DNA of 64,000 nt. Source: Mercenaria mercenaria. Taxonomy: Eukaryota; Mollusca; Bivalvia; Venerida; Veneridae. This document shows, piece by piece, positions 44,968-59,900 of this stretch. The translations under genes and the position numbers were made by a program. The notes under the pieces were generated by a model that searched no databases, was not told the DNA's origin, and was given only the letters and a program-made list of their open reading frames with translations. How positions within the stretch are numbered: position 1 is the stretch's first letter; each line of letters starts with the position of its first letter. The DNA is taken from NCBI RefSeq assembly GCF_021730395.1, contig NC_069362.1, positions 66,729,501 through 66,793,500 of the forward strand. The letters run 5' to 3'.

Positions 44968-47900
44968 GTAAGAGGCTATTTTTTTATAGATCAATTAAAA
45001 TATATTTATTTAGTTTTAAACAGCGTGACGTAAACACATGCTTAAAAGTTACCCTACTGACATAGGAAATTAGTTTAAATATAGTATTTAGTATTATTTT
45101 GACGATACAGAAATATTTACAGATCGTAGAGCCGTGAAATAGTATGCATTAATTGTTTAAAACCGGTCTGTAGAAACAGATGTACGATAAATTTAACAGT
45201 GAAAATCAACCATGTGTTTATAACGCTTTTGATTTATAATAATGACATAGAAAGAAAGAATTCACATTTAATTTATTTTAGACTTAACAAGCGAACACAT
45301 ATAGATCTGATATCGATGAAACATTTCCCACCCCAATTATCATCTGATAATTAAGATTTGGGTCAATGGACTGGCCATCTGTTGTAGTTTAGATTCCTTT
45401 GACCTGTTAAGGCCTCGCCACAGTCACAATTTTTCAGGCTGAGTATTTTTCTCTTGAAAATTGCACTAAAGCCTTAACAGCTGGTCAAATTATCATCAAC
45501 ATAAGAAGCATATGATGATTTGTAGTACATATGCCGCTTGTAAAATATTTGAGTCTGGTTTAGACTGAAAATTTACCCCAAAATATTGAAATTTTATGTG
45601 CAGTAGAACTCCAATATAAAAAAATATTACAAAGACAAAATTTTGTTAATTTCATAGTACAATATGTATACTGCAAACTCCTACGGATTTTTGTCGAAAT
45701 TGTTCCTGGTTATTGCATTAGACATAAAAAGACAACCCCATGTAAATTTAATTTAAAATGTTGTTTGTACATGCATTACTGACCACAGGTAGCCAGGTAA
45801 ACCTATACATAATCCTATAATATCACCTGTTTATATACATGTAGATTATGTGTAAACAGATAACACAAATTGGATAAATTGATGGTGTTGGGATTTTTGT
45901 GTATAATTCAGTAATCAGGTAAAATTTCAAAATAATTTCTGAAGACTTTATTCTTCAAGGTCTGCTTTACAATTGGCTGTAATTATCTTTGAAATGTATT
46001 GAATATATATTGAGTTTGACTGCAGATAAAATTGCAAAATTTTGTCATAGAAAAATATCGAATAAAGGCATAATACAGGTAGTAAAATGCACATCCTTCT
46101 ACTTGCATATGTTCACATAGATATTTAAAACATAATTATAACAAATTTATTGACTTTATTGTTACCACTTAGTCATCTTTTATTTTTATGAAAATTTCCA
46201 TGTAAAATTTTGAGTCAAATGGCTGCCACTGTAGGCGATGCCTTAAACAGCCCAAGTGTTAAAAAAGTTTGATAAATGTTACAACATAGACATGACAAAT
46301 TACATTAAACGTTGAACAACCAATTTTGACATTTGATTTAATGCATAACTACATTATTCTAATATTAAAATAAATAAGGAAAGAGCAACACTGAACCAGC
46401 TATAGTACAAGGGAGTTACCATATAGACACAGAAAAACTTCCATTATTCCCAAATTTGCGAATACTTGCAGATGTAAGTGTGTCTAATCTGTTTCTGTAT
46501 TATGTCAGTATATATCACATTAAAGACAAACGCTTTTGGAACTAATAGTGTATAAAAATAGAGACGCGCTATAAAAATAATTACAAAATCAAAGTGTAGC
46601 AACTTTGATGAAATATTAAGAAATTCAAAACTTCTATCTTTTGAGAACAGGTGCAAATACCATATTTCATTATTAGTGTACAAAAGTAAAAGAGGAGATT
46701 GTCCTATATACATTTCAGATTTACTACATTTTGTTCATAATGATCATTACAGTCTGCGCTCAATCGAAAACATGGATCTTTCTATTGTTAAACCTAAAAC
46801 GAACTACCTGAAACAAACATTTAGCTACAAAGCTGCACACATATGGAATTCACTTCCTTCTTACATTAAACTTCATAATAATAATATAACTACTTTCAAG
46901 CATAATTTAAAGAATTTTCTCTTGTTAAAATAGTTTTTAACAATTAATTACTTGTAATTACAAGAATTTTGTTGAATTGATGTTACTGTATTCTATTCCA
47001 ATAATAATAATATTCATACTATCTTATTATTCAAATCTGGAACAATTTATTATCTTATGGGACAGACTTTCTTTTTTGTATGTATCTTAATTGTCATGTA
47101 TAATCTTTGTGACGCATGATAATTCTTTTAAAACATAGTTATTGTTACATTACGTTTATTTAAGCCTTCTTTAATTTGAGACGTGTTTGTCGAGAAAATT
47201 TAAGTAATTCTGATATGTGTTTTTTTGTATAAATGTTAAATTATAAATTGACTGTATGATTGTGTGTATGTGTGAATGTATATCAGTTGAAGGCCATACT
47301 GGAAATAAGTTGTAAAATATCTGTATTTGTACACTTAGTATGTCACCTTCAGAAAATAAAATAAAAATAAAGTTATTATTATTTCCTACTCTACCCAAGA
47401 GCTTATTATTGACTTTGATGCTCATTTTTCACCACAACATTAACCTACATTATCATTATTTGTTACAACAATGACCTTAATTTTCATTATTTATCACAAG
47501 TGACCTTGCGTTTCTTTACTTACCACATCAATACCATATATTTATATCATGTTCGTAACTGATCTAGAATAGTAAACTGACCGCAGCAGTAAACTTGTAG
47601 TACCTTATAATTACCAGAACAGCAGCTGAACCGTCTTGTATCTAGCAAGCCTAAACAGAAGAATACACTATCTTTTTGTCAAAGTGAAAAGGGTAAAGTT
47701 TTTTGTTTAACGTGGTAGTCGACGAAAGTCCCCACTTGAAATAGATGGAACAATTTAGCGAGCCCACGGCAGGAGTCATATTTACATCCCCAGCACCAAG
47801 TCTAGGCGGATACTGCTGAAAACAGTACCACTTATAAGTAAATCACCCAGCACCGAATACTAGTCGGGATATCAGCCGCGACCGGGGATCGAACCCGGAA

Positions 47901-50900
47901 AGCTTGCATTATAGTCCAACCTGCTAACCATTGCGCCACTGACACTAAATTGTCCATATATATTATAGCGGAGCTTCATAACTGTTTTTCTCCATTTCCA
48001 AAGCACCATTTGCATTCTTAATACATCCGCGAACAACACTGTTCCTACAAAATCTGACTACCTTGCCCAGGACTTTGATCAGGGTCCAAAATATTATAAT
48101 TATAGTCATTTCTCTATCACCCAAACCTGATGACGATTATATTTAAAACTTTAAAAATGTCTTAGTCATGTGCTACCCATTGCTACACTTAATAACATAA
48201 ATGAAAGGATCATGTCGGTCTTTTCTTATTCAAACATTTCACTTAGAAATATTGATGCGGTTTGAAGCAAACAGTTAAAACAATTTGTAGCTAACCAAAC
48301 AGTAGCGTACACTCTTTTTGGAGTAATTTATGACTTAACAGTAGCATACGTTCTGTTGGAATATCGATGCATTTGTAGCTATCAACAACCAGTTGCTTAC
48401 ATTCTACGAAATATTGATGCAGTTTGTAGCATACATTCTATGGAAAGTTGAGGTGCCTTATGTGTAGCTTAATAACAAACAGTAGCATATGTTTTATTGG
48501 AATAATAATGCAGTCTGTAGCTTACAATAGCCAGTAAGTTGGTAACTGGAATATCAATGTAGTTTACAACACCAGTAGCACACATTCTACGGAATATTGA
48601 TGCAACGTGTAGCTTATTGGGCAAAAACATACATTCTACGGACTAATGATGCAGCATGTAGCGTACTAGACAGTAGCATACATTCTACGGACTAGTGATG
48701 TAACGTGTAGCTTACCTGACAGTAGCATACACTCTACGGAATGTTGACGCAACGTGTAGTTTACCAAACAGTAGCATATGGAATATAGATGCAGCAGCGT
48801 GTAGCTTACCAGACAGTAGCATATGGAATGTTGATGCAACGTGTAGTTTATCAGACAGTAGCATATGGAATGTTGATACAACGTGTAGTTTACCAGACTG
48901 TAACATATGAAATGTTGATGCAACGTGTGGTTACCAGGCAGTAGCATATGGAATGTTGATGCAACGTATAGCATACCAGTCAGTAGCATAGGGAATGTTG
49001 ATGCAACGTGTAGTTTACCAGACAGTAGCATATGGAATGTTGATGCAACGTGTACTAGTTTACCAGACAGTAGCATATGGAATGTTGATGCAACGTGTAC
49101 AGTAGCATATGGAATGTTGATGCAACGTATAGCATACCAGACAGTAGCATACTGAATGTTGATGCAACGTATAGTTTACCAGACTGTAGCTTATGGAATG
49201 TTGATACAACGTGTAGTTTACCAGACTGTAGCATATGGAATGTTGATGCAACGTGTGGTTACCAGACTGTAGCATATGGAATGTTGATACAACGTTTGGT
49301 TACCATACAGTAGCATATGGAATGTTGATGCAACGTGTGGTTACCAGACAGTAGCATATGGAATGTTGATACAACGTTTAGTTACCAGACAGTAGCATAT
49401 GGAATGTTGATGCAACGTATAGCATACCAGACAGTAGCATATGGAATATTGATGCAACGTGCAGTTTACCAGACTGTAGCATATGAAATGTTGATGCAAC
49501 GTGTGGTTACCAGGCAGTAGCATATGGAATGTTGATGCAACGTATAGCATAGCATATGGAATGTTGATGCAACGTGCAGTTTACCAGACAGTAGCATATG
49601 GAATGTTGATGCAACGTGTAGTTTACCAGACAGTAGCATATGGAATGTTGATGCAACGTATAGCATACCAGACAGTAGCATATGGAATGTTGATGGAACG
49701 TGCAGTTTATCAGACAGTAGCATATGGAATGTTGATGCAAAGTGTAGTTTACCAGACAGTAGCATATGGAATGTTGATACAACGTGTAGGTTACCAGACA
49801 GTAGCATATGGAATGTTGATGCAACGTGTAGTTTACCAGACAGTAGCATATGGAATGTTGATGCAAGATGTACAGTAGCATATGGAATGTTGACGCAACG
49901 TATAGTTTACCAGACAGTAGCATATGGAATGTTGATGCAGCGTATAGCATACCAGACAGTAACATATGGAATGTTGATGCAACGTATGGTTACCAGACAG
50001 TAGCATATGGAATGTTGATGCAACGTGTAGTTTACCAGACAGTAGCATATGGAATGTTGATACAACGTGTAGTTTACCAGACAGTAGCATATGGAATGTT
50101 GATGCAACGTGTGGTTACCAGACAGTAGCATATGGCATGTTGATGTAACATATAGCATACCAGACAGTAACATATGGAATGTTGATGCAACGTGTAGTTT
50201 ACCAGACTGTAGCATATGGAATGTTGATGCAACGTGTAGTTTACCAGACAGTAGCATATGGAATGTTGATGCAAGATGTAGCTTACCAGACAGTAGCATA
50301 CATTCTGCGGAATATTGCTGCAAAACATTGATTCATTGAATATTGATTTAATTTGTGGTTTCTTACTGATTTTATTACAACAAACAGAAGTATATATTCA
50401 ACGAAATATTGATGCAAAGTTAGTTCACAATAACTGACTGTATCATTTATTCTATGACAATTCTAACAGACAAGAAAGTTTGGCTGGTCTGATACTAGTT
50501 TGAATTATGACACCGACAGATAGTGAATTAAGCTAATAACTACTGTAAATATTATGACAGTTGGTAATTTCTTTTGACAACTGAATCATTATTGAATAAT
50601 ATTTGCATACATTTATTTAAGTTAACGTGTAAACAAAATAAATATTACCATATATACGAAACTACAAAATATGGCGGTCCTAGTATATAATACGTGTACT
50701 GTGACTGTGGCATCACCTGTGAAAAAGATATATCATTCTCTAATTATTAAAACCCGAGATAGTAAGCGTTTTTGTAGAAAAGTTTAAGAAAAACTGTTTC
50801 AGTATTATGTTGTTTTTTTGGCGTGTCTACGTGTCTTGGCTGAAAATCTTACTAGTAGGTACTTGAACCATGTCTGACAGTTGAGTTTGTAAAAATGTGT

Positions 50901-53900
50901 CTTCCCCATTTCAGTAAAAAATGTCAGCATTACCAAAATTGTGATAGTTTTGAGGTTAGAGAAGTGTATATATGAACGAGTTAATCGACAACGATTGTTT
51001 TTAGCAAAGGAGACTGGGCAAACGAATATGAACCTGGTAACTGAAAACACTTTTATACCTTGTTTGATTATAATTACATGTTTTTTTTTTCATCTCACTG
51101 ACTGTAGATACAGTATTTTCCGCAACTTAATGTAAGTACGCATAAATAAGCGAATACTAGTACGTAAAAAGGGAAGCGCACAGACGGGTAAACTGAGCAG
51201 CTAAAAGCTAGATCTTTTATTGAAAGTGCCTTGATACAAATCAAGAAAAAGCAGATCCGTTTTCATTAATCTATATTGACTAGAATGAAGAATTTCTACA
51301 TCGGTTCTTTTGTTTGAACGGTTAATGAAATTACCGTCATTGACATTAACTTAATGATTAAGGCTATGAAAATATTTTATCAAAATTTCATACCTAGAAA
51401 ATTGACCTGCAGGCACAGACGAGTGTAAATAATGAGTGCACATTGACAATAGGTATTTGATGGTGTCGTTTATTGTTATAGTTAAATGAAGGAACGGTTC
51501 AATCGAGGTCAGTGTGTCGAGAATACGCGGCATTGAAATAAACTCTATGAGATGAATAAATATATTTATGCATTCTGGAACATGTTTAAGAAGCAGTTTT
51601 AACTTAAATTATTGAATGAAATAACGCGTTTTCCATTATTTAATGAAATATACATGGGTTTTAGACAATTTGTGTGTATAGCAAGCTTCAAGTGATATAT
51701 TCATATGATTTTAAAGTGTATGTATTCAAAAACTATATCAAGTTTTCTTCCTCATTCGTTCAGTTACAGGTTTTAGATTTCTCACTGTGTAAATAATCGA
51801 TACAGACGACAATTGTTGAAATGTAAATTTATACAAGATCTTTCGTCGTCACAGAGTATCAGGAAGGTTGAATCTATCGTTTATTTGTTCTGCAGTCTTG
51901 ACAACATCAGACGCACATGCGCCGCGTGCACGAGGTCCGTTCTTGGTGAGTAAATGCTCCGGCTCACGCAGACATAATGACATGCGCTTAATAGGCAATG
52001 GTCAATATTACATGTAAAGAACCTATAAATAAGAACACTTCTGTGTTGGCAGCTTGCAGCGTTTCCCTTTGTGAGAGAAAGAAAGAAGTATGTTTTACTT
52101 GTAACATATTTCAAGTACAATAATTTGATCAATAGTCTTTGAAATATGACAACGTTTCTACAGTCTTGATGGATGCATGAGTAACACACGGTTGGATGCC
52201 GAGTAAAGTACCGGTTGGATGCCGAGTAATGTACCGGTTTGGATTCAAACAGAATCGTCTGCTCGATTGAGAATCAGTGACAACATTCATTTTTAGACGA
52301 AAAAAAGTTTTTCTTAAAGAAAAAGCTCTTTCTATTTAGTTATTTTGAATTATTTACGAATGTACATATCTGTATCTACACACGTTATAGTTAAATAGAA
52401 TCAGGTTATCCCTTTCCGTACCCCCCCACCCCCCTCAAAGACAGCAGTACCAAAAATGTTCGTGTGGTTTCAGATCTAGTTGGTGGCCATCTTTTTTACT
52501 TCTTCTAAACAGTATACAGTGTGCCGATCTTCACCGGTTCAAATACTCATCTTAGCCGCCACAACTAGTGAAGGTTAAAAGTTTTCCTATTTAATGTTTT
52601 AATATGTTAAATTAATTATTGCAATTGTATTCTTTTAAAAAAATTCGCTATTTTCCAGTCTGTTAAAGCATGACACGAAAATTGCTCAATTATTGCCACA
52701 ATTTATTACCCTCCAAAAAGTTTATGTGAGATTTTGATTTCTTTACATTTTTTATGTAAAACGAGCCGATGAATTTCAAGATATCATTGTACCGGTATAT
52801 ACCGGCTACTGATGCATGAGGGAAAACCTATATATACCTCTTTCATTATACAATGATGAAACATAAATTGCATTTTGCAAAGTATTTCATTAGGAACTTA
52901 CTTAAACGAAAATGTAAAAAACGTGTATATTTAAAGGTTTGACCGGTATTTTTTTATGTACAACATTGCAAGATTCTCGCACCGGGCCTGAGAAGAATAC
53001 ATTTCAGGCAGAACCTCGTATGAAGAAATCTGTATGAGAAATGTAAAAATATCTTGAGCTCGCCGTGAGGACAGTCCGGGGAGCTTTTAATATATCGCCG
53101 ACCGTAACGGCAGTACGTCATCGTCCACGTCGGACATTGACACTTTGATAAAGATTGGGTACAAGCGCATACATTAAACAATCTCCTCCTATAGTGTTTA
53201 GCTAGATGAGTCCTGCCCTCCACTCATATAGGTATCGGCGAGCCCAGCTATGTACTGTCCGCTTAGGCCGCTGTATAGTTCAGTGAGCGAGTGTGCTGGG
53301 TTAAATACGGCATGTCAAGTCGTGGTAGGCTTATATAAACAAAACATGCATTTGTAATCGATGAGCTTCAACTGAACACGACACCTTTTTTCTCCTCTCT
53401 TTAATGACAAGCTAGGACAGTTATCCTCTCCGACTCCCACGAAACATTGGTCCTATCGTAAACACTTGTCCTGTTTAGTTCAGTACTTACAATGTATTTT
53501 TATTTCATACTTCTTTACCTAGTTTCACCCATCTGTATGGAACGTTATGTAGTCAATGACTGCCAGGCGTTACAAGCGTTACGCAGCAATAGTCTGCAAC
53601 ACAACCAGTCAACCAACCAAAATGAGTGACTGTCATATTGAAGGAATGGACAAGTAACACACGAATGAATGAATGAATGAATGAATGAATGAATATTCTA
53701 GACCAGTATGGCGATGATATCTGTTTTAGTCATATTCATTCAATATGTAATGCAGGAAGTGTTAAATACTTAATTGAAATAGATAAACTAATATGGCATG
53801 GTAAAAAAATCAGGAAGTTTGAAATATATGTAGAATCTGTATCAGATATCAGTCTACGTAATTGGATAGTCAATACCTTCTGTCAGAATGCCAGTTTGGT

Positions 53901-56900
53901 TTTATTGTTGTCACGTACGTTATGTATTTGAGAAACGTGAGCACAAATGGAGCATTTAATGAGACTTTCAAAGTTATTGATAGTTTCTGTTATTGTTTCA
54001 AACGGCAAAATGTCTAAAACAGTTAAGATTCTTTCTGAGCAGGCACTTAAAGCTATCAATAAACTCTGAAGTCTTTTAAAAGCATTGCTGTAGATGTTGA
54101 AAAGTCAGTCCACACTAGTAAAAAAAAAATTCAAGTATCTAGGTGAAGTTTTTAAAGTTTGGAATAATAACGTAAATGCGTTGTCTTTATGTCCAATCTT
54201 GACCTGTTTCTCAGCTGCAACTACGTTAGATTTATGACATTTATAGACGAACTAGTTATTGTGTTCTGTCATGAAAAGCATATATTTCTCGTTATATACT
54301 ATGTTTTTGTTAACATTTACAAAATGCATAGTGTATGCTCACTTTACTAGAAAAAATTGAAGTGGATTGGATTTATATAGATTTGAATATCCAAGGAAAC
54401 AACGTTAGTGACTGACCTTCCAGAGATCTTCTGAACCGTATATCTAATCAATTTCTTCTAAAATTTCAGTTGTTGATGCAGCAGACACTACGGGTTTGAT
54501 CATAGCCGGAACCGTCGCGGGGGTAGTTTTGCTCTTATTGTGTGCTGGAGTGGCTATCGTCTGCTTCTATAAGTAAGTAGCCGGCACCATACACGTAAAC
54601 TTTGACTGCTTAATGTGTACACGTAAACGTTGACTGCTTAATGTGTACACGTAAACATTGACTGCTTAATGTGTACACGTATACGTTGACTGCTTAATGT
54701 TAATGTGTACACATAAACGTTGACTGCTTAATGTGTACACGTAAACGTTGACTGCTTAATGTGTACACGTAAACATTGACTGCTTAATGTGTACACGTAT
54801 ACGTTGACTGCTTAATGTTAATGTGTACACGTAAACCTTGACTGCTTAATGTGTACACGTAAACTTTGACTGCTTAATGTGTGGTTTTGTATCTTACATT
54901 CATTTTCAAAGTCCGTATGATGCAGATTGTTTGTTGGGAGATTTTAGCTTTCATCGTTTCTTTAGCTCGACTGTTTAAAATTATTTTTCAAATAGTAGAG
55001 CTCTTGTAGTCACTCTTCCGTCGGCGTCCGCGTCACGAATGTTTTGCATGTAAGCAGGTTTCTCAACAACTACCAGGACAATTGTTTTCAAACTTCGCAC
55101 ATGTCTTTGGCATCATGGGATGACTTCCCTTGAAAAGTTGCATATAAATCTACTTTGTATGTTATAAAGATTATGCCACTTTTTAAGTTAGAATTTCAAT
55201 TTAAAATTTTGCACGTAAGCAGGTTAATCAGACACTACTAAGCTAAATGCTTCCAAACTTCAATTATGTCTTCGGCATCGTGAGATGACCTCCCAGGACA
55301 AGTTACATAGTTCTAGTTTTTATTTTGTAATATTATGCCCCCTTTTAACACATTTGTTTTGACAGTTTTGCATGTAAGCATGTTTCTCAGTAATCACTTC
55401 ACCAAATGTTTTTAGATTCTAAACACATCTTTGCAGTCATTACACTGTAAGTTTCGTTACTCTTGCTTACATTTTGGCAAAGTTATGCCCCATTTTCAAC
55501 TTAAAATATTTCGCTTAAAGCTTTTCTGCAAGTTAGTATATGTTGAAAGGCTTCAAATAGTTACATACATACTTACGTAGCCTTCTACCATTCTCTTTCA
55601 GGCGCCAAAGTCTGAATGAGCAGGAAGACAAACATCGGCACAGAAAGAACAAACATAAGGTGTTTGTAGCTAATGGGGTCCCTCCTCCACATAAGCATTA
55701 TGCGAAACGACATCACGCTAACGGTTTCATACACAATTCCGCACCACAGATGCCACCTCCGCCCATGATGACTTCTGTGCCTATGCCAAGACCGCCGCCG
55801 CCGGCATATGTTGAATCAGTACCTGCGCCGCCATTAAGAGTACCATATGCCACCTACCACGGACCGCCGCCAGAAATGCGGTATCAGATGCAAGGTCAGT
55901 CTAGACCCGGAACGATGTCCGGTCCGCCACCAATAGTGATTCCTTTTGAAACGACCGGCGGTGCTGGTGGAACCGTTACTGTCAGACCGGACCCACGACC
56001 CGTCGTCCACAAAAGGTCAAAATACAAGAGACGTGAACGGATAGATACAAATGACGAGCATAGAAGATCTCCAAGTAAACACAGGTCGCCGAGCAGACAT
56101 AGACACAAGTCACAAGAATTTATTGTCCAGCAATCGTACGACGGAATACCTGTGATCCGACCAGTAATATATATTGACGACGATGAAGAAGATAGACATA
56201 GGCACAGATCAAAATCACGTGATCGGCATCATAAGAAAAATACTCCATCTCCAAAAGAAGGAGCTCAAATAACGTAAGTACTTAATTTGTTGATGTACGG
56301 CGATATCTTAATATCGAAACTGACCCAAGTCCAAATATCAGGCTATAATTACAGAAAGCAGTAAGTGGCATTGTATTTCTCTGCAGTTGCAGCTGTCAAA
56401 TTAAGCAAAAGCAAAATAAGTACCAGGTAGAAAATGCGACCTCTACAGAGTTAACATATATTTCAATGATTTTTACTAGTGACCTGGGAGGCAGGGGATC
56501 CGTCTCCTAGCGTTGATCTAGTGTTTGACGCCATATGACCTTGTTTCAAAACTGGCCTAGATTGTATCTGGATAAATACTCTTATTCGGTTTTATGCATA
56601 CCAGATAGAAACTGTGTTATGTTGGTTACGTCCATCCGTCCGTATCAGTTGTGTCCGCTCCATATAACTTGAACTCTTTGACGGATTTTCGTGAAACTTG
56701 GGTCAAATGATCACCTCATCAAGTCGATGTGCAAAACTTATGAGTCAGCCTTGTCGGCTCAAGGTCAAGGTCACAACTCAAGGTAAAAGGTTTGAGCCTT
56801 CTATTTTGTGTCCACTCTGTATCTCTTAAACACCTTGAAGGATTTTCATGAAACTTGAGTCAAATCATCAAGACAGTGTGCAGAACACATGAGTCAGCCA

Positions 56901-59900
56901 TGTTGGCTCAAGGTTAAGGTCACAACTCGAGGTCAAAGATTTTAGCCTTCCATTTTGTGTCCGCTCTGTATCTTGTAAACGCCTTGAAGGATTTGAATAT
57001 GACTTGGCTGTAATATTTCTCTTATCAAGACGACGTGCAGAACTACAATTCGCCCATGCCAGCTCAAGGTCAAGGTCACAACTCAAATAATTTGACATTA
57101 TGACCAAGTTGTTTATCCCAGATAGCCCATTTTCAGTTTAGGCCTAAGTTTCACTAAGACAAAGTTTTGAACAAAAAAACCCCACATAGATCGGATAACA
57201 GATAGGCGTCTACAGATCAAGGTGTTACTGGTAATAACATTATACCATGATATCACAATGATATGGCCTTCCTTAAACCCAATATCATCAAATTTCAAAT
57301 TTAATCTATCTAAATTTATCAAGAAAAACATTCAGACCACATTTCAAGTACATATGCAAATCAGGCTTAAAATGAGACATGTAGAGTGGTTAAAAGATTT
57401 TCTAGGGATTGACCCAGGGACCTAGATTTTGACCCCAGATAAGAGAGTTTTAAATTTGACTTAGATTTATCCAGCAAGAAATAAAAAATGCTGCCTTTGG
57501 AGGGTTAACTAAGTTTTTCTATGATTTGACCTAGTGATCTAACTTTTGATCCTAGATGACACCTTTTTTTAACTTGACTTAAATTACATAGGGACAAATA
57601 TTCTGACCATGTTTTTATTTGTAACTTAGTTTGAAAAGTGACCTCTGAGCAGAAACAAGGCTTTTCTAGCATTTGACCTAGTGTCCTATACTAATACTAT
57701 TGTCCTAAATTTCACCCAAAGAACATTTCGGCAAAGTTTCAGGTAGATCTGACTGAAAATGCTCTGGGGTGTTAAAATGGTTATCAAGGATGATGTGACC
57801 TAGTTTTTGACCTTAGATGACCCAGTTTCAGACTTAACCTAGATTTCACCAACAAAGCTGCATGAAGATCAATGTGGCCTTTAGAATGTTAACAAGGTTT
57901 TCGTACAGTTGACCTTCTGACCTCCTTTGTGATCCTAGATTGATCAGTTTTAAACTTTACCTTAATTTCATTAGGACAAAATATTCAAACCTGATTTCTT
58001 ATGACATTGTATCAGTTTGAAAATATATAACTCTTAAGAATGTAAAAATGGTGTTTTGTTTAATTTGAACCAGTGACCTACTTTTAACCCTAGATGACCT
58101 TGTATCAAACATATTGAGCATTTTTGTTGCTAACATTCTGACCAAGTTGCATTAAGATTGGACTAAAGTTGTGGCAAAACCATACCTCTATTTTGCACCT
58201 TGTCATAACTATGGTCCTTTTTATCTTGGAAAAAATGGTGTCTTTGTTCAGGTCCATCTTTCTAGGAGAGTATATAAGCTATAGTTATGAAGCTGTTTAC
58301 ATTCCTTTCCTATCAGTAAGTAAGTAAAATGGCCAAAATGAACCACCCAAGTGTTGGTACCTGCACTGAACCACACAAGCATTGGTACCTGTATTGAACC
58401 ACACAAGCATTGGTACCTGTACTGAACCACACAAGCATTGGTACCTGTACTGAACCACACAAGCGTTTGTACCTGTACTGAACCACAAAAGTGTTGATAC
58501 CTGTACTGAACCACATAAGCTTTGGTACCTGTACTGAACCACACACGCTTTGGTACCTGTGCTGAACCACACAAGTGTTGGTACCTGTACTGAACCACAC
58601 AAGTGTTGGTACCTGTACTGAACCACACAAGCTTTGGTACCTGTACTGAACCACACAAGCTTTGGTACCTGTGCTGAACCACACAAGCGTTGGTACCTGT
58701 ACTGAACCACACAAGTGTTGATACCTGTACTGAACCACACAAGTGTTGGTACCTGTACTGAACCAGTTATTATAAAATATGAAAATGTATACTTGGAATA
58801 CTGATTTTTATGTAATGAAAACTCTAGAATTGCAAAATATTTGTAACCCGATATTCAAAGTTAAAAGTTATTGCATTGTTATATATCCTTGACTCAGTGG
58901 CACAACTCAGATTCTGTACTTTATTACAATGTCCTTATGTTCACTCACAATTCGCAGTTTATTGTTAATATACTGTTTTACTGACATTACTGTATTTCCC
59001 AGAGATATAGTTCTAAGGTAGACCAACATCCACAACAAACATATTTTAATTTCCACAATGCTGTTTGCTGTAGAGAGGTTCTACCATGTAAACAGTGAAC
59101 TTTCAGTAGGATAGTTATCTAGAGTCTTATTTTGGGAGCATAGGATTGTTTTATCAACATTCTATATTAGATAGAGTTTCATTTGCAAGAATAACAGTAT
59201 TCTTTCTGTAGGATACACTTCCTGTTACAACATTACTAAAAATAACTTACATTTTTTCTTCATTTCAGTGAAATATCGGATGAGCCTCAGGTAACTCTTT
59301 TCCTCCTTTCCCAAATGTATAGCTTGGCAAAAACAGAAAATTTGGTGTATCTTAATAATAAGGCAGTCATTGCTAGTTTTGTAGTGTATTCGCTTATTAC
59401 TGTAAATGCATCATTTGGAATTAGCATTAGCTAACCTACAGATCGAGTCATAAACAATTTGGTTCTTTTTCAAACACTATCATTCTGATTTTCGTTAAAA
59501 GATTTCACTGCTAGTAACAAAGAATTTCTAGTGTGTGTTATCATTTTATACCCATTTTTGAAAAAAACAGTCCAATGATTTCATGTAAATTTCTCATTTC
59601 AGGTTACAATAATACGTGCTGAAGCAGAGGTAAACACTGACCAAACATCACAGTCAAGAATATTAACTCCGCCTCCAACACAGACGGAGAGATCACGTGC
59701 CTCGTCTGTAACAGAGGCTGTCAATGCATTGCGCATGTCTGTAAAAGATCATCTTGACGATGACAATGTTTCCACGTCTTCTCACTCATCAAAGGCACCA
59801 TCATTTGGATGGACACAAAGTGAGCAACGAGCCCCAGACCCTGTAGCTGGTGATGTTATTTTTTATCCTGCTGGTACGCAAGTAGAGACAAGCCGTCATA

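Noticed and set aside
48690-50315. CRISPR-like array
   Set aside because: Units are directly adjacent with no unique spacers, in an animal genome; it is a satellite.
48666-50339. Many overlapping open frames with a 14-residue repeated peptide
   Set aside because: Products of the 42-bp array; open on both strands and in several frames.
58248-58742. Three overlapping minus-strand frames of 141-164 codons
   Set aside because: A 28-bp array gives the same peptide in all three frames; no gene features.
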